Below, one piece after another: positions 1 to 7,975 of a stretch of DNA of 30,485 nucleotides. The DNA is from a virus. How positions within the stretch are numbered: the first letter of the stretch is position 1; every line of letters begins with the position of its first letter. The position numbers and the translations under genes were made by a program. Under the pieces are notes generated by a model. That model ran no database searches. It was not told the origin of the DNA and worked only from the letters and a program-made list of their open reading frames with translations. Where the stretch lies: the IMG/VR virus record IMGVR_UViG_3300038457_000126, positions 1-30,485 of that record; one strand, written 5' to 3'.

Positions 1-127
1 ATGCCGAAGTGGGTCCGATGTCCGAATGGCTCACGCACAACCGTGGCGTGCTGGTGCAGCAGTTCCCGCAACTCGCCGGCGCGCTCGGCGGGGACAAGGT
101 AACGCCCACCCTCGAGCTGAACAAGCA
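1..127. repeat. Terminal direct repeat, copy 1 (circle overlap)
   Basis: These 127 bases are identical to the last 127 bases of the window. A perfect overlap of exactly 127 bases at the two ends is what a de Bruijn assembler with k=127 leaves on a circular contig. The coding frame of the 579-residue virion gene continues across the join, which supports real circularity. It should be counted once, giving a circle of about 30,358 bp. Confidence 0.95.
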
Positions 128-494
128 ACTGACCAACGCGGCATTGCAGGGTGCGCGCTCCACCTTCGGCTCTCGCATGACGCAGAACGAGGTGAACCTG
201 CAAAAGGACGAGATGAGCCCGAACCCGGGCATGACCCGCGATGCGCTCGCCTCGCTGATCAATCAGGCGAAGATGAAAGCGGCGTACGGTATCCAGCAGG
301 ACAAGGACTATGCCGACTATCACGCCGCCAACGGCGATCCGAATCGCTTCGAGTCGCAGTACAACGTAAAACGGCCGATTACCCGCTTCGCGTCGCAGTA
401 CGCCACGCCGCCCGCTGCTCTCGATCGCCTCAAGCAGCAGCCGGGAACGCTGCCGGACTTCAAAGCCAGATACGGCTGGGATCCGACGCAGTAA
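1..494 (+). CDS. Virion/DNA-ejection-like protein, C-terminal part (starts at 29113, crosses the circle join)
   Basis: This is the last part of a 579-residue protein that begins at 29113 and crosses the join. In this window its frame starts at base 3 and stops with TAA at 492-494. The segment is mostly helical and polar: a conserved-looking stretch around SEWLTHNRGVLVQQFPQL, then a charged helical region and a short C-terminus ending DPTQ. No enzyme motif is visible. The GTG at base 9 is an internal valine codon, not a start. The stop overlaps the next gene's ATG (TAATG), so the two are probably translationally coupled. Confidence 0.8.
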   Translation, partial: AEVGPMSEWLTHNRGVLVQQFPQLAGALGGDKVTPTLELNKQLTNAALQGARSTFGSRMTQNEVNLQKDEMSPNPGMTRDALASLINQAKMKAAYGIQQDKDYADYHAANGDPNRFESQYNVKRPITRFASQYATPPAALDRLKQQPGTLPDFKARYGWDPTQ

Positions 495-2686
495 TGGCCA
501 ACGCATACGATGATTTGCCGCCGATTCAGCCCGCGACTGCGACGGCGGCTCAAGTGCCAGACGCCACTCAAACGGCGAACGCCTACGACGACATCACGCC
601 GCCGCCGAAGCCTCGCGAAAAAGATCTCCCGCCGGTGACGGCAACCAACCGTGTGCACGCCGCGGAAGGCGGCATTCTGGGAGGCACCGCCTATCTGGCC
701 GCGCTTCCACTCGACACAGTCGCGAATCTCTACGGCCTGGGCAAAGCCGCCGTCGGCACCGGGCTTGGCCTCGCGACCAGCAGCACGACGCAGGATCCGC
801 TGCGCACACCTGGCGGCCTCTATCACTTCGTCGGACCCAACGGCGTCGAGACGTTCAGCAAAAATGCGCCGCCAGCAGGCGCAACTCCCGTGTCAGTGCA
901 GCACCCTGGTGTCACGCTCGATTCGAGTGGCCCATCGCCCGTCGGGCATTGGCTCACCGAGCAGATGGACAAGAATCCCATCACCTCGACGCAGCCAGAG
1001 CGGCCCGACGATGCTGCTTCGCGCTGGCTTGCGACGGCCGGAAGCGTGGTTCCCGGCGCGGCGGCCGCCGGCGGAGGTGCGATAGCGCCGACCGTCAAAG
1101 CGCTCGCCGGTGCATTGCCCTCGGCAGCAGCTGGTCAGGCCGTGACGGAAGCGCACCCGTTCCAGAGCGACGATGCGAACCGGACCGCGAGCGTGCTCGC
1201 CCAAGCCCTCACGAGCGTTGGCACACCCTACGTTGCGAAGGCCGCGATCCGCGGCGTAGACCCCACGCCCTCCGGTCTCGTTACTGGAGCGGCGCCGGCC
1301 GAGATGGGCGAGAACATTGCAGCGTTCCGCGATGCGAATGCAGAGCCGAGCCTTGCGCAGGCCGCTGGCACGCGACGCATGCAGTTCGTCGAAAGCGGCA
1401 TGTCGAAGATTCCCGGCGGCGCCGGCGTGATGCAAAAGGCCGCCACACAGCAAGCGGCGGATCTGCGCGGCGGAGTCGATCAGACGATTGATCAACTCGC
1501 ACCCGGTGGCGTATCTCCCGAGCGTGCCGGACGCGCCATCAGTCAAGGCGTGACGGGCCCGGGCGGCTTCCGAGATCAGTTCAACACGAAGGCTGGACAG
1601 CTCTACGACGCGGTCGATCAGCACATTCCGCCAGATTCGCCCGTCGATGTGTCGAACACGCTAGCAACGCTGGATAGGGTCGCAAAGCCGAATCCGCTCG
1701 CCCCGAAGACGACCGCCGCGCTCATCAATCCGAAGATCGCATCGATTCGAGACGCGCTTCAGGAGGATCTCGGCGAGACAGGCACCACGCTGCCATACAG
1801 CACGCTCTCTGATCTGCGGAGCCGCGTCGGATCGATGCTCACCGGGTCCGAGCTCGTGAGCGATATTCCGCGCGCCCAAGTGAAGCAACTCTATGGCGGC
1901 CTCAGTGATGACCTGAGAGGAGCCGCGCAAGCCGCCGGGCCCGATGCCGTCCAGGCCTTCAGCCGAGCGTCCAACTACTACCGCGCGGGCATGGGGCGCA
2001 TGGATGTGCTTTCGGACGTCCTCGATAAAAACGGTGGCCCGGAGCAGGTGTTCAACGGCGCGATCTCCGGCACCAAAGACGGCGCGACGCGCTTGCGATC
2101 CGTCATGCAATCGCTGCAGCCCGAGCAGCAGCAAGTAGTCGCCTCCACCGTGTTCAAGCGCATGGGTCAAGCGACGGCAGGGAATCAGAACGCAGCGGGC
2201 GATGTGTTCAGCCCGGAGACGTTCCTCACGAACTACAACAAGATGAGCCCGGAGGCGAAATCCGCGCTCTTCGACCGAGTCCCCGGGCTTCGTGAGCAGG
2301 CCGACAATTTGGCCGATGTGGCGGAGAACCTGCGCGAAGGGTCGCGGGTGTTCAAAAACGCGAGCGGTACCGCGGGCGGTGAAAATCAGAGCGAGATTTT
2401 CAAGCATCTCGTCAGCCTCGGTGCCGGTGCAGTCATGGGACATGGCGGCGGAAGCCCTGGGGCGATAGCGGGCGCCGGCGCTGCGCTGGTCGGTGTTCCT
2501 TCATCGGCCTACATGCTCTCGAAGGCGCTCACTAACCCGAATACCGTCAACTGGGCCGCGCGGCCAGCACTCGGCTCGAGCGCCCAAGCGGCCTCGTTGA
2601 GCGGCTGGCCGGCGACCATGAACAGCAACGATCGCGATCGGCAGCGATTGGTCAATGCGCTCAATCACGTGAACCAGCCGAACTAG
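494..2686 (+). CDS. Large internal virion / DNA-ejection-like protein (730 aa)
   Basis: I chose the ATG at 494, which overlaps the previous TAA; the reading frame is open further upstream but there lies over the preceding gene. The N-terminus carries two copies of an NAYDD motif (residues 3-7 and 29-33) and is Pro/Ala-rich. Two long Gly/Ala-rich weakly hydrophobic stretches lie near residues 183-215 and 638-674, and the middle is a long polar helical region. This composition (no enzyme motif, Ala/Gly-rich amphipathic stretches, clustered with two similar proteins) is typical of the pilot or ejection proteins of short-tailed phages that leave the head with the DNA. The family assignment rests on composition and context, not on a diagnostic motif. 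It could instead be another internal head protein. Confidence 0.65.
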   Translation: MANAYDDLPPIQPATATAAQVPDATQTANAYDDITPPPKPREKDLPPVTATNRVHAAEGGILGGTAYLAALPLDTVANLYGLGKAAVGTGLGLATSSTTQDPLRTPGGLYHFVGPNGVETFSKNAPPAGATPVSVQHPGVTLDSSGPSPVGHWLTEQMDKNPITSTQPERPDDAASRWLATAGSVVPGAAAAGGGAIAPTVKALAGALPSAAAGQAVTEAHPFQSDDANRTASVLAQALTSVGTPYVAKAAIRGVDPTPSGLVTGAAPAEMGENIAAFRDANAEPSLAQAAGTRRMQFVESGMSKIPGGAGVMQKAATQQAADLRGGVDQTIDQLAPGGVSPERAGRAISQGVTGPGGFRDQFNTKAGQLYDAVDQHIPPDSPVDVSNTLATLDRVAKPNPLAPKTTAALINPKIASIRDALQEDLGETGTTLPYSTLSDLRSRVGSMLTGSELVSDIPRAQVKQLYGGLSDDLRGAAQAAGPDAVQAFSRASNYYRAGMGRMDVLSDVLDKNGGPEQVFNGAISGTKDGATRLRSVMQSLQPEQQQVVASTVFKRMGQATAGNQNAAGDVFSPETFLTNYNKMSPEAKSALFDRVPGLREQADNLADVAENLREGSRVFKNASGTAGGENQSEIFKHLVSLGAGAVMGHGGGSPGAIAGAGAALVGVPSSAYMLSKALTNPNTVNWAARPALGSSAQAASLSGWPATMNSNDRDRQRLVNALNHVNQPN

Positions 2687-2706
2687 GCGACCCGGAGAAG
2701 ACGTTT

Positions 2707-3711
2707 ATGAAAATCATTGTTCGAGGCGTGATTGACTGGGCCACCGGCAAAATCGAGGAAGAGGAAAGCTACGAGTACACGGGCCCCGTCGCCGAGTGCA
2801 AATCTTCGGGCTCTGCTCCGCAGCCGACCGATCCATATGCGCAGGCCGCGGCGCAGTACGGTCTCTCGACCGGTACCGCGAACTACAACGCCGCGCTCAA
2901 TCGCACGAACAGCGTCAACCCGCTGGGTTCAAACACCTGGGCCGTGACAGGCACCGACGGCAATCCCACATCGTCCCTCAACGGCTATTCGACATCGAGC
3001 GATGGGGCGTATTCATTGCCTTCTTCCCTTGGCAGCGGCTATTTCGGACTGGGCGGCATCGGCTTCCCCTCCGCGGGAAGCGCGCCGGCGACGGAGAGCG
3101 GCGCCATGAATGGCGGATCTGGCGCGCCGCTCTACACGCAATCGACATCGCTCTCGCCCTGGGCGAACCAGATGCTCGAATCGCCCATCGACACCTCGAG
3201 CGTGCCCGGCATGCCCGGCGGCCCCAATGTGTCTCAGAACGATTACGCGGCACAGCAGGCCAACTACAACCAGCAGATGGGATACCTCGCGCCACAAGAG
3301 GCCCAGCAATCCGAGCAAACCCAAGCGCAGCTCGCGAACGAAGGCGCGATGCCCGGCTCCGCTGCCTACGGCTACGGCATGCAGCAGCTCAACCAGCAGC
3401 AGACCTTTGAGAATCAGCAAGCGGCCGATTCCGCGATCGGCGCCGGCAATCAGGAGGAAGCGACCCTGTATGGCCTGGGCAGCCAGGGCCTACAGAACCA
3501 GTTGGCGGTGCGCAATGCGCCGATCTCGGAATACGAGCAGCTGCAGGGCAATCCGTCGAGCCAGGTCTCCGCGACAACCCCTGACATCTCTGGCGCCTTC
3601 GGCCAGCAATACCAGGGCGCCCTGGCCGGCTACAATGCGAACGTCGCCACCAACAACGCCGATACGAGCAGCCTTGCCTCGATCGCGGCCGCCGCTGCGA
3701 TTTATTACTGA
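2707..3711 (+). CDS. Podovirus-type virion/ejection protein (334 aa)
   Basis: The start has a good ribosome site (CCCGGAGAAG) in the 20-bp gap. The protein opens with a short charged segment. A region with the N-x-V-NPLGS pattern (about residues 62-80) follows, which I associate with ejection-type proteins of podoviruses. The middle is Gly/Ser-rich. From about residue 178 there is a Gln/Asn/Ala-rich helical part with the layout 'QLANEGAMPGSAAYGYGM', resembling a conserved module of virion proteins in BPP-1/BcepC6B-like podoviruses as I recall them. It ends in Ala-rich IAAAAAIYY. It is the third of three adjacent candidate ejection proteins. Its stop TGA overlaps the methyltransferase ATG by one base. 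Confidence 0.65.
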   Translation: MKIIVRGVIDWATGKIEEEESYEYTGPVAECKSSGSAPQPTDPYAQAAAQYGLSTGTANYNAALNRTNSVNPLGSNTWAVTGTDGNPTSSLNGYSTSSDGAYSLPSSLGSGYFGLGGIGFPSAGSAPATESGAMNGGSGAPLYTQSTSLSPWANQMLESPIDTSSVPGMPGGPNVSQNDYAAQQANYNQQMGYLAPQEAQQSEQTQAQLANEGAMPGSAAYGYGMQQLNQQQTFENQQAADSAIGAGNQEEATLYGLGSQGLQNQLAVRNAPISEYEQLQGNPSSQVSATTPDISGAFGQQYQGALAGYNANVATNNADTSSLASIAAAAAIYY

Positions 3712-4391
3712 TGCGCGGCGCGCGCGCTTACGCCGATCCGGCGATGGTCGCCGAAGTCTCGCGGCGCCTGGTCGCAAATGGGGACACGGTGCTCCAGATC
3801 CATCGCCTGGCCGAATCGCAAGGGGATCACGTCCGCTCATTGCTGGCGTTCTTCGACCCTCCCGCGAACGCCCACATTCTCGATGTTGGTTGCGGCGTCG
3901 GCGGCGTGGCGGACCGCATGGCGTCCGAGCGCCCAGATCTGCGATTCACGCTGCTCAACAACAGCGCCGAGCAACTCGCTCTCTGCCCTTCCCGCTTCGA
4001 GACGCTCTGCGCTGACGCCCACGAGATCTCGCTGCCCGACGCCAGTGTGGACGCCGTGATGATCTGCTACGCGCTGGGGCATATGGACCTGAGAGCGGCT
4101 TTGCTGGAATGCAGCCGAGTCACGCGACCCGGAGGCATGCTGTTCATCTACGACCTCACCGGCGATGACAGCCATCGACTGATCGACACGTTTGATTTCG
4201 AGGCCTATTCGATCGAGAGAGTGAAGGCCGCGGCCGCGACCGCCGGCTATACCCTCGACAAGGCGCTCGTTCCGGACAGCACGCACGTCGAGCATTTCTA
4301 CGACAAGATGCCCGCGCCGCGTTTCGCCGAGGTGTTCGCCGGCATCAGCCCCACGCTGTTTCGGTTTCAGAAGGCGGCGCCGATCGCATGA
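3711..4391 (+). CDS. Class I SAM-dependent methyltransferase
   Basis: This 226-residue protein has the Rossmann-type SAM-binding fold. Motif I is ILDVGCGVGG (about residues 56-65), followed by an acidic loop and the NNSAEQL turn. A later strand reads DAVMICYALGHM, and the post-motif segment SRVTRPGGMLFIYDL is typical of small-molecule or Ubi-like methyltransferases (Methyltransf_11/25 type). No DNA-methylase catalytic motif (DPPY or PC) is present, so DNA base methylation is unlikely by the usual mechanism. The substrate is unknown. It sits between the ejection genes and the PP-loop gene with overlaps on both sides (1 nt and 4 nt), so it belongs to the virion operon and may modify a virion component or a host metabolite during infection. 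Confidence 0.85.
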   Translation: MRGARAYADPAMVAEVSRRLVANGDTVLQIHRLAESQGDHVRSLLAFFDPPANAHILDVGCGVGGVADRMASERPDLRFTLLNNSAEQLALCPSRFETLCADAHEISLPDASVDAVMICYALGHMDLRAALLECSRVTRPGGMLFIYDLTGDDSHRLIDTFDFEAYSIERVKAAAATAGYTLDKALVPDSTHVEHFYDKMPAPRFAEVFAGISPTLFRFQKAAPIA

Positions 4392-5137
4392 CGACTGTGC
4401 TGCAATTTTCGGGCGGCAAAGACAGCCTGGCGTGCCTGTATCTACTCGAGTCCCGCTGGGACGAGATCACAGTCGCATGGGTGAACACGGGCGCCGCGTT
4501 TCCCGAGACCCTCGAGCAGATGGAGGAGATCCGATCGCTGGTCCCGCATTTCGTCGAGATCAAAAGCACGCAATCGATCGGCACCGAAGGCTACCCCGCC
4601 GATGTGCTGCCGATCGCGTCTACCACGCTCGGGCAATACGCCGAGGGGAAGCACGCGCAGCGATTCCAATCGCGCATCGCCTGTTGTGCCGCGGCGCTGT
4701 GGCTGCCAACGCAAAAGGCCATGAAGGATCTGGGCGCCACGGTGGTCATTCGCGGACAGAAGCGCGCAGACCGTCGATCGAACCGGATTCAAAGCGGCGC
4801 AGTGATCGAAGGCGTGCGCTACGAGTTCCCGCTCGAGGATTGGACCGACGAGCGCGTCACCAACTACTTGGCTAGCCGCGGCGTTTCGCTGCCGCCGAAC
4901 TACGGGTACATGAACACCGGCCTCGATTGCTGGAACTGCACCGCCTATCTCGACGAGAACGTGGGCAAGTTCGATTACATGCGGGAGCATCACCCGGACA
5001 AATACCGGCACGTCCGAGGCGTGCTGACCGACCTGGCGGCCGCGATCAAGGACGACCTTCAACCGCTCAAGCAAATCAATGCGCGGGCTTTGGCGACGGG
5101 AGCGCTGGCAGTGAACGAGGCGGTTCGCGCGGGCTGA
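4388..5137 (+). CDS. PAPS-reductase-like PP-loop protein
   Basis: The N-terminus has the ATP-pyrophosphatase PP-loop SGGKDS (residues 8-13), the signature of the phosphoadenosine-phosphosulfate reductase / adenine nucleotide alpha-hydrolase superfamily. Further on there is a Cys pair (IACCAA, about residue 98), an Arg-rich loop (RGQKRADRRSNR) that could bind a sulfonucleotide, and a C-terminal CWNC motif. The real assimilatory enzyme (CysH) has a C-terminal ECGLH motif that I do not see here, so the activity may differ. The start ATG overlaps the methyltransferase stop (ATGA). Such genes are frequent in tailed phages with unsettled roles. Sulfur transfer to nucleic acid and altered host sulfur metabolism are both possible. 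Confidence 0.8.
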   Translation: MTTVLQFSGGKDSLACLYLLESRWDEITVAWVNTGAAFPETLEQMEEIRSLVPHFVEIKSTQSIGTEGYPADVLPIASTTLGQYAEGKHAQRFQSRIACCAAALWLPTQKAMKDLGATVVIRGQKRADRRSNRIQSGAVIEGVRYEFPLEDWTDERVTNYLASRGVSLPPNYGYMNTGLDCWNCTAYLDENVGKFDYMREHHPDKYRHVRGVLTDLAAAIKDDLQPLKQINARALATGALAVNEAVRAG

Positions 5138-5147
5138 CGGACTCACA

Positions 5148-6359
5148 ATGGGGAATGCAATGGCGTTGAACGACAAAGACGTGGACGAGGGGATCGCGGC
5201 CGACTGGGCGGCGATTCAGGACAAGTATGCCTTGCCCGAAGATGACACGCCGGCGACGGACGCAAACGCCGATGCGGGCGATACGGGTGATGCTGGCGCA
5301 GATCCTGAGAACAGCGGCCGCGAGACGAATCCGGTCTCACGCAAGCCGGATAGATTGTTCAAGGCGCAGGGCGACAAGCCGAGCAGAGATGCGGCGGCAG
5401 CCGATCGGGGTAGGACCGCGTCCGCGGGTGCGGAGCTAGCCGCCGATGCCGATCGTGATGGATCGCAGCCGCAAGGGCGTGACATCAATCGTGCTCCCTC
5501 AACCTGGAAGCCGACGGCGCGCGCCAGCTGGGAGAAGCTCGACCCCGCCATTAAGGCGGAGATCCACCGTCGCGAGGCCGATTTCCAGAACGGGCAAGCT
5601 CAGATCCTGCCCGATGCGACCCTGGGCAAGAGCATGCGCCAGGTCATAGAGCCGTATCGAGCGCTGATCCAGGCCGAGGGAGGAACGCCCGAGAGTGCAG
5701 TCGGCAACCTCTTTCGCACCGCTGCGATTTTTCGGACGGGCACGGTGCAGCAGAAGTACCAGGCGATCGCCACGGTCGCGCAGCAATACGGCATCGACTT
5801 GCGATACCTCGCGCAGGCCGCCAGCGAGCATCTGGGCCAACCGCCGGCGCAGCAGCAGCAGCCCTACGCAGGTCAGCAGCAGGGAGAGTTTCGCGATCCG
5901 CGGGTCGATCAGATCCTCGCTGCGCAGAATCAGGAGCGCCTGCAGGCGCAAGCCCGCGAGCAGTATCAGACCGAATCCACGGTGAGCCGATGGATGAACG
6001 AAAAAGACGCGACAGGTAATCCGAAGCGTCCCTATCTGGGCGACGTGATCAATGAAATGTCTGCGCTCGTCCCTCAACTCCGGCGAGCCGACCCTTCGCT
6101 GACCCACGCGCAGGCGCTCGATGCTGCCTATGAACGCGCAACCTGGGCACACCCGGAAGTGCGCCAGCTCCTTACGCAGAAGCAACAGGCGGATCTCAAC
6201 GCGCAGCGCCGAGCTACCAATCAGACGCGAGTTCGCGATGCGCGGCGGGCGGGCAGCGTGAACGTTCCTCGACGCGGATCCACTCCCAGCCCTGGTAAGC
6301 CGGGGACGATGGACGAGACGATCGCCAGCACCGCACGCGAGCTCGGACTGATCTCGTAG
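5148..6359 (+). CDS. Scaffold-like head assembly protein
   Basis: This 403-residue protein has an acidic, low-complexity N-terminus (Asp/Ala-rich, about 30-60). A conserved-looking core follows: STWKPTARASWEKLDP, EIHRREADFQNG, VIEPYRALIQAEGGTP and QQYGIDLRYLAQ (about 123-225). A Gln-rich helical segment and a basic C-terminus complete it. This order (acidic tail, W-K-P motif, RE-x-D motif, PY-x-x-I-x-x-GG motif, helical C-terminus) matches proteins annotated as capsid scaffolds in T7/BPP-1-like podoviruses, as I remember them. ATG 5160 (after GGGGA) is an alternative start. In ordinary phages the major capsid gene follows; here late-regulator-like genes follow instead. Confidence 0.55.
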   Translation: MGNAMALNDKDVDEGIAADWAAIQDKYALPEDDTPATDANADAGDTGDAGADPENSGRETNPVSRKPDRLFKAQGDKPSRDAAAADRGRTASAGAELAADADRDGSQPQGRDINRAPSTWKPTARASWEKLDPAIKAEIHRREADFQNGQAQILPDATLGKSMRQVIEPYRALIQAEGGTPESAVGNLFRTAAIFRTGTVQQKYQAIATVAQQYGIDLRYLAQAASEHLGQPPAQQQQPYAGQQQGEFRDPRVDQILAAQNQERLQAQAREQYQTESTVSRWMNEKDATGNPKRPYLGDVINEMSALVPQLRRADPSLTHAQALDAAYERATWAHPEVRQLLTQKQQADLNAQRRATNQTRVRDARRAGSVNVPRRGSTPSPGKPGTMDETIASTARELGLIS

Positions 6360-6398
6360 GAATGAGCACTGCCAATCCTCACAACGAGCGCGCCCTTC

Positions 6399-6815
6399 AT
6401 GGATAGACGCGGCCTGAATGCGATGTCCCCGGAAACGCGTTTCGTGCATGAACGGCTGATGGGCTGGGGCGACTGGCAGCGAAGCGAGCTGCGCAGCGGC
6501 AGCCCCATGTCACCGATCGCCCGCATGATGACGTACGGGATCGACGGTGCACACACCAGCAACGCTCCTATCGAGATGCCGAGCCACATTGAGGCTGTCG
6601 ATCGCGCGGTCGCAATGCTCAAGGGCGCTGATCACTTCGTCATCGTGCACTTGTACTGCGAAGATGAGCCGGTTGAGGCGATCGCCCGTGGTCTGCGCGT
6701 CTCGATGGAGAACGTGAGATACACGCTCAACCGGGCGCGCTGGCGGATTTCCGGTTACATCTTCGCGGTGGACTCACACCCGCTGTTCAGAGTCGCTGAG
6801 GCCGCATACGCATGA
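6399..6815 (+). CDS. Antitermination Q-like late regulator, copy 1
   Basis: This 138-residue protein has the layout of phage Q / DUF1133-type late regulators. An N-terminal WGDWQRSEL segment is followed by the SPMSPIARMM stretch. A helical 'AVDRAVAML' region comes next, and then a sigma4-like helix-turn-helix around EDEPVEAIARGLRVSMENVRYTLNRAR (about 88-115). Such proteins switch on late genes by antitermination or by direct promoter action. The call rests on this motif order and not on a unique signature. ATG 6423 is a possible shorter start; neither start has a strong ribosome site. The stop overlaps the next ATG (ATGA). The late (virion) genes it would control lie mostly upstream in this frame, reached around the circle. 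Confidence 0.55.
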   Translation: MDRRGLNAMSPETRFVHERLMGWGDWQRSELRSGSPMSPIARMMTYGIDGAHTSNAPIEMPSHIEAVDRAVAMLKGADHFVIVHLYCEDEPVEAIARGLRVSMENVRYTLNRARWRISGYIFAVDSHPLFRVAEAAYA

Positions 6816-7255
6816 ACGCTGCTGTGGATAGCCTCCAGGCGATGGCGAGCAGCATGGCGAGCCCTACGGTGCCCGGCGAAATCGTCATGGTCGATCGTCT
6901 CTGCGAGAAATGGGCGCGTTGGGTAGGCAACCAGCTCGCCGGCATTGGCTGGTCGAGGACGTCGCCAACGGGCCGGATGATTGAGTACAAGCAGCTGGGC
7001 ATTCAGCGTGAGAGGCTCTACTCGGCCGCGGGTTCGGACAAAGCTCCGGAAGGCGTCATGTTGATCGATCTCGCGGTGGCCCGGCTTCCCCTGCCTTTGC
7101 GCCGGTGCGTCGAGGTCGAGTACTTCACTGGCGGCCCTCGCTCGGTGAAGGCGAAGCGCCTGGCGATCAGCGTGAATGATTTCCGCCAGAACCTGCGCAG
7201 CGCCCAGTGGGCAATCTACGTGCGCATCGACGCGCAGCTCGAACTCGTCGAGTAG
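6812..7255 (+). CDS. Antitermination Q-like late regulator, copy 2
   Basis: This 147-residue protein shares the outline of its upstream neighbour. CEKWARWVGNQ near residue 30 is the W-x-x-W motif seen in Q-type proteins. An SPTGRMIEY segment follows, then 'LIDLAVARLPLPLRRCVEVEYF' and a C-terminal helix-turn-helix-like part (RSVKAKRLAISVNDFRQNL). Overall similarity to the first copy is in motif order, not in close identity, so this is an old duplication or two independent acquisitions. It overlaps the first gene by 4 nt and ends 6 bp before the convergent membrane gene. A role in late transcription is inferred from family resemblance. Confidence 0.5.
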   Translation: MNAAVDSLQAMASSMASPTVPGEIVMVDRLCEKWARWVGNQLAGIGWSRTSPTGRMIEYKQLGIQRERLYSAAGSDKAPEGVMLIDLAVARLPLPLRRCVEVEYFTGGPRSVKAKRLAISVNDFRQNLRSAQWAIYVRIDAQLELVE

Positions 7256-7261
7256 TCGCCC

Positions 7262-7756
7262 TTACGCTTCGCTGATCGCGGTGTCGGCGCCGGCGGCCGC
7301 CACGGCATTCGAACTGCCCTGCTCGTTCAGGGTATCGAGCATCGAGACCAGGATCCATGCACCGGTGAATACCGGCACGGTGGCCCAGTTCGGGGCGTTA
7401 TTGACGACGAAGACCAGCCCGGCCACGTAAAGCGATGCGAACAGCCAGCCGCCGACGGTCCATCGCGGGATTCGATAATGCAGCGTGCGGCCGCGCAGAA
7501 ACCAAAGCGCGATCGCGCACAGGACGGCGTAGTTTGCCCAATGGGGAAGCGGACTCGTCCAGTCGGCGCCCTGCCCTGGCCACGCCTTCTCGCCGGCCCA
7601 GTAAAGCCCGACGGCACAGACGCTGATGATGGCCCAGAGGGCGAAGCCGGCCGCTATGGCCGCGCGCACGTCGCTGAAAGTCACGTTTCGAAGATGCGGC
7701 CACAGCTGCTCGGTGTCGGCGCCTGCCGTCTCCGTCCGTTTTCGCGTCTTGCCCAT
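7262..7756 (-). CDS. Four-helix membrane protein of unknown function
   Basis: This is the only convincing minus-strand gene. The ATG at 7756 has an AAGGA ribosome site eight bases upstream, which is why I prefer it to the TTG at 7963. The 164 residues hold a charged N-terminus (about 1-30) and four probable membrane helices (about 31-54, 73-88, 101-119 and 124-142). The C-terminus is short and polar. I recognise no family. It points the opposite way to everything else and is convergent with the Q-like genes, as expected for a gene expressed when the others are silent, such as a superinfection-exclusion protein. A holin is less likely given its length and orientation. Confidence 0.65.
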   Translation of the reverse strand: MGKTRKRTETAGADTEQLWPHLRNVTFSDVRAAIAAGFALWAIISVCAVGLYWAGEKAWPGQGADWTSPLPHWANYAVLCAIALWFLRGRTLHYRIPRWTVGGWLFASLYVAGLVFVVNNAPNWATVPVFTGAWILVSMLDTLNEQGSSNAVAAAGADTAISEA

Positions 7757-7891
7757 GGCAGAGATCCTTGCGTTTTCGGTGGTAGACGCCCGGAAGCTTA
7801 CTCCTGCCCGCGGCGGACGCAGCACGGTAGATCCGGGTTGCGGGACGGGGCGCACAATCCTGGCCGGACTTATGTCGCCCGACCGCCGTAC

Positions 7892-7935
7892 GTAGGTAAG
7901 GCGATATGTATACCCGTACGCCGGTTTGATACGAT
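7892..7935 (+). repeat. Imperfect 45-bp repeat D, upstream of the serine recombinase
   Basis: The core GGTAAGGCGATATGTATAC is repeated at about 8935 as GGTAAGACGATATGCGTAC, in the same orientation 1041 bp away, and similarity continues through a TACG..CGGTTT..TACG tail. The copy lies in the divergent 219-bp gap (7757-7975) between the membrane gene and the recombinase, next to the palindromes TACGTA and GTATAC. It could be a recombination site, an operator-promoter, or a truncated duplicate of the start of the 8947 gene; here the frame from the shared ATG closes after seven codons. Apart from this repeat I see nothing definite in the gap. Confidence 0.6.
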
Positions 7936-7975
7936 GGCCGCGCGTCCAAAAGGCCACCGCCAAGAGGGAATCAGC

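Noticed and set aside
26-493. Upstream extension of the 730-residue virion protein to base 26
   Set aside because: This stretch overlaps the end of the 579-residue gene in another frame and translates to Arg-rich sequence; the ATG at 494 with a TAATG overlap is the natural start.
1661-2443. Minus-strand open frame of 260 codons inside the 730-residue virion gene
   Set aside because: It is antisense to a continuous plus-strand gene and has no motif or start signal.
7757-7963. TTG-initiated extension of the minus-strand membrane protein
   Set aside because: The ATG at 7756 has an AAGGA site at correct spacing, and the extension would cross repeat D.
7478-7975. N-terminal extension of the serine recombinase
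   Set aside because: The extension is antisense to the membrane gene and not recombinase-like; YIRVST follows the ATG at 7976 at the usual distance, with a good ribosome site.
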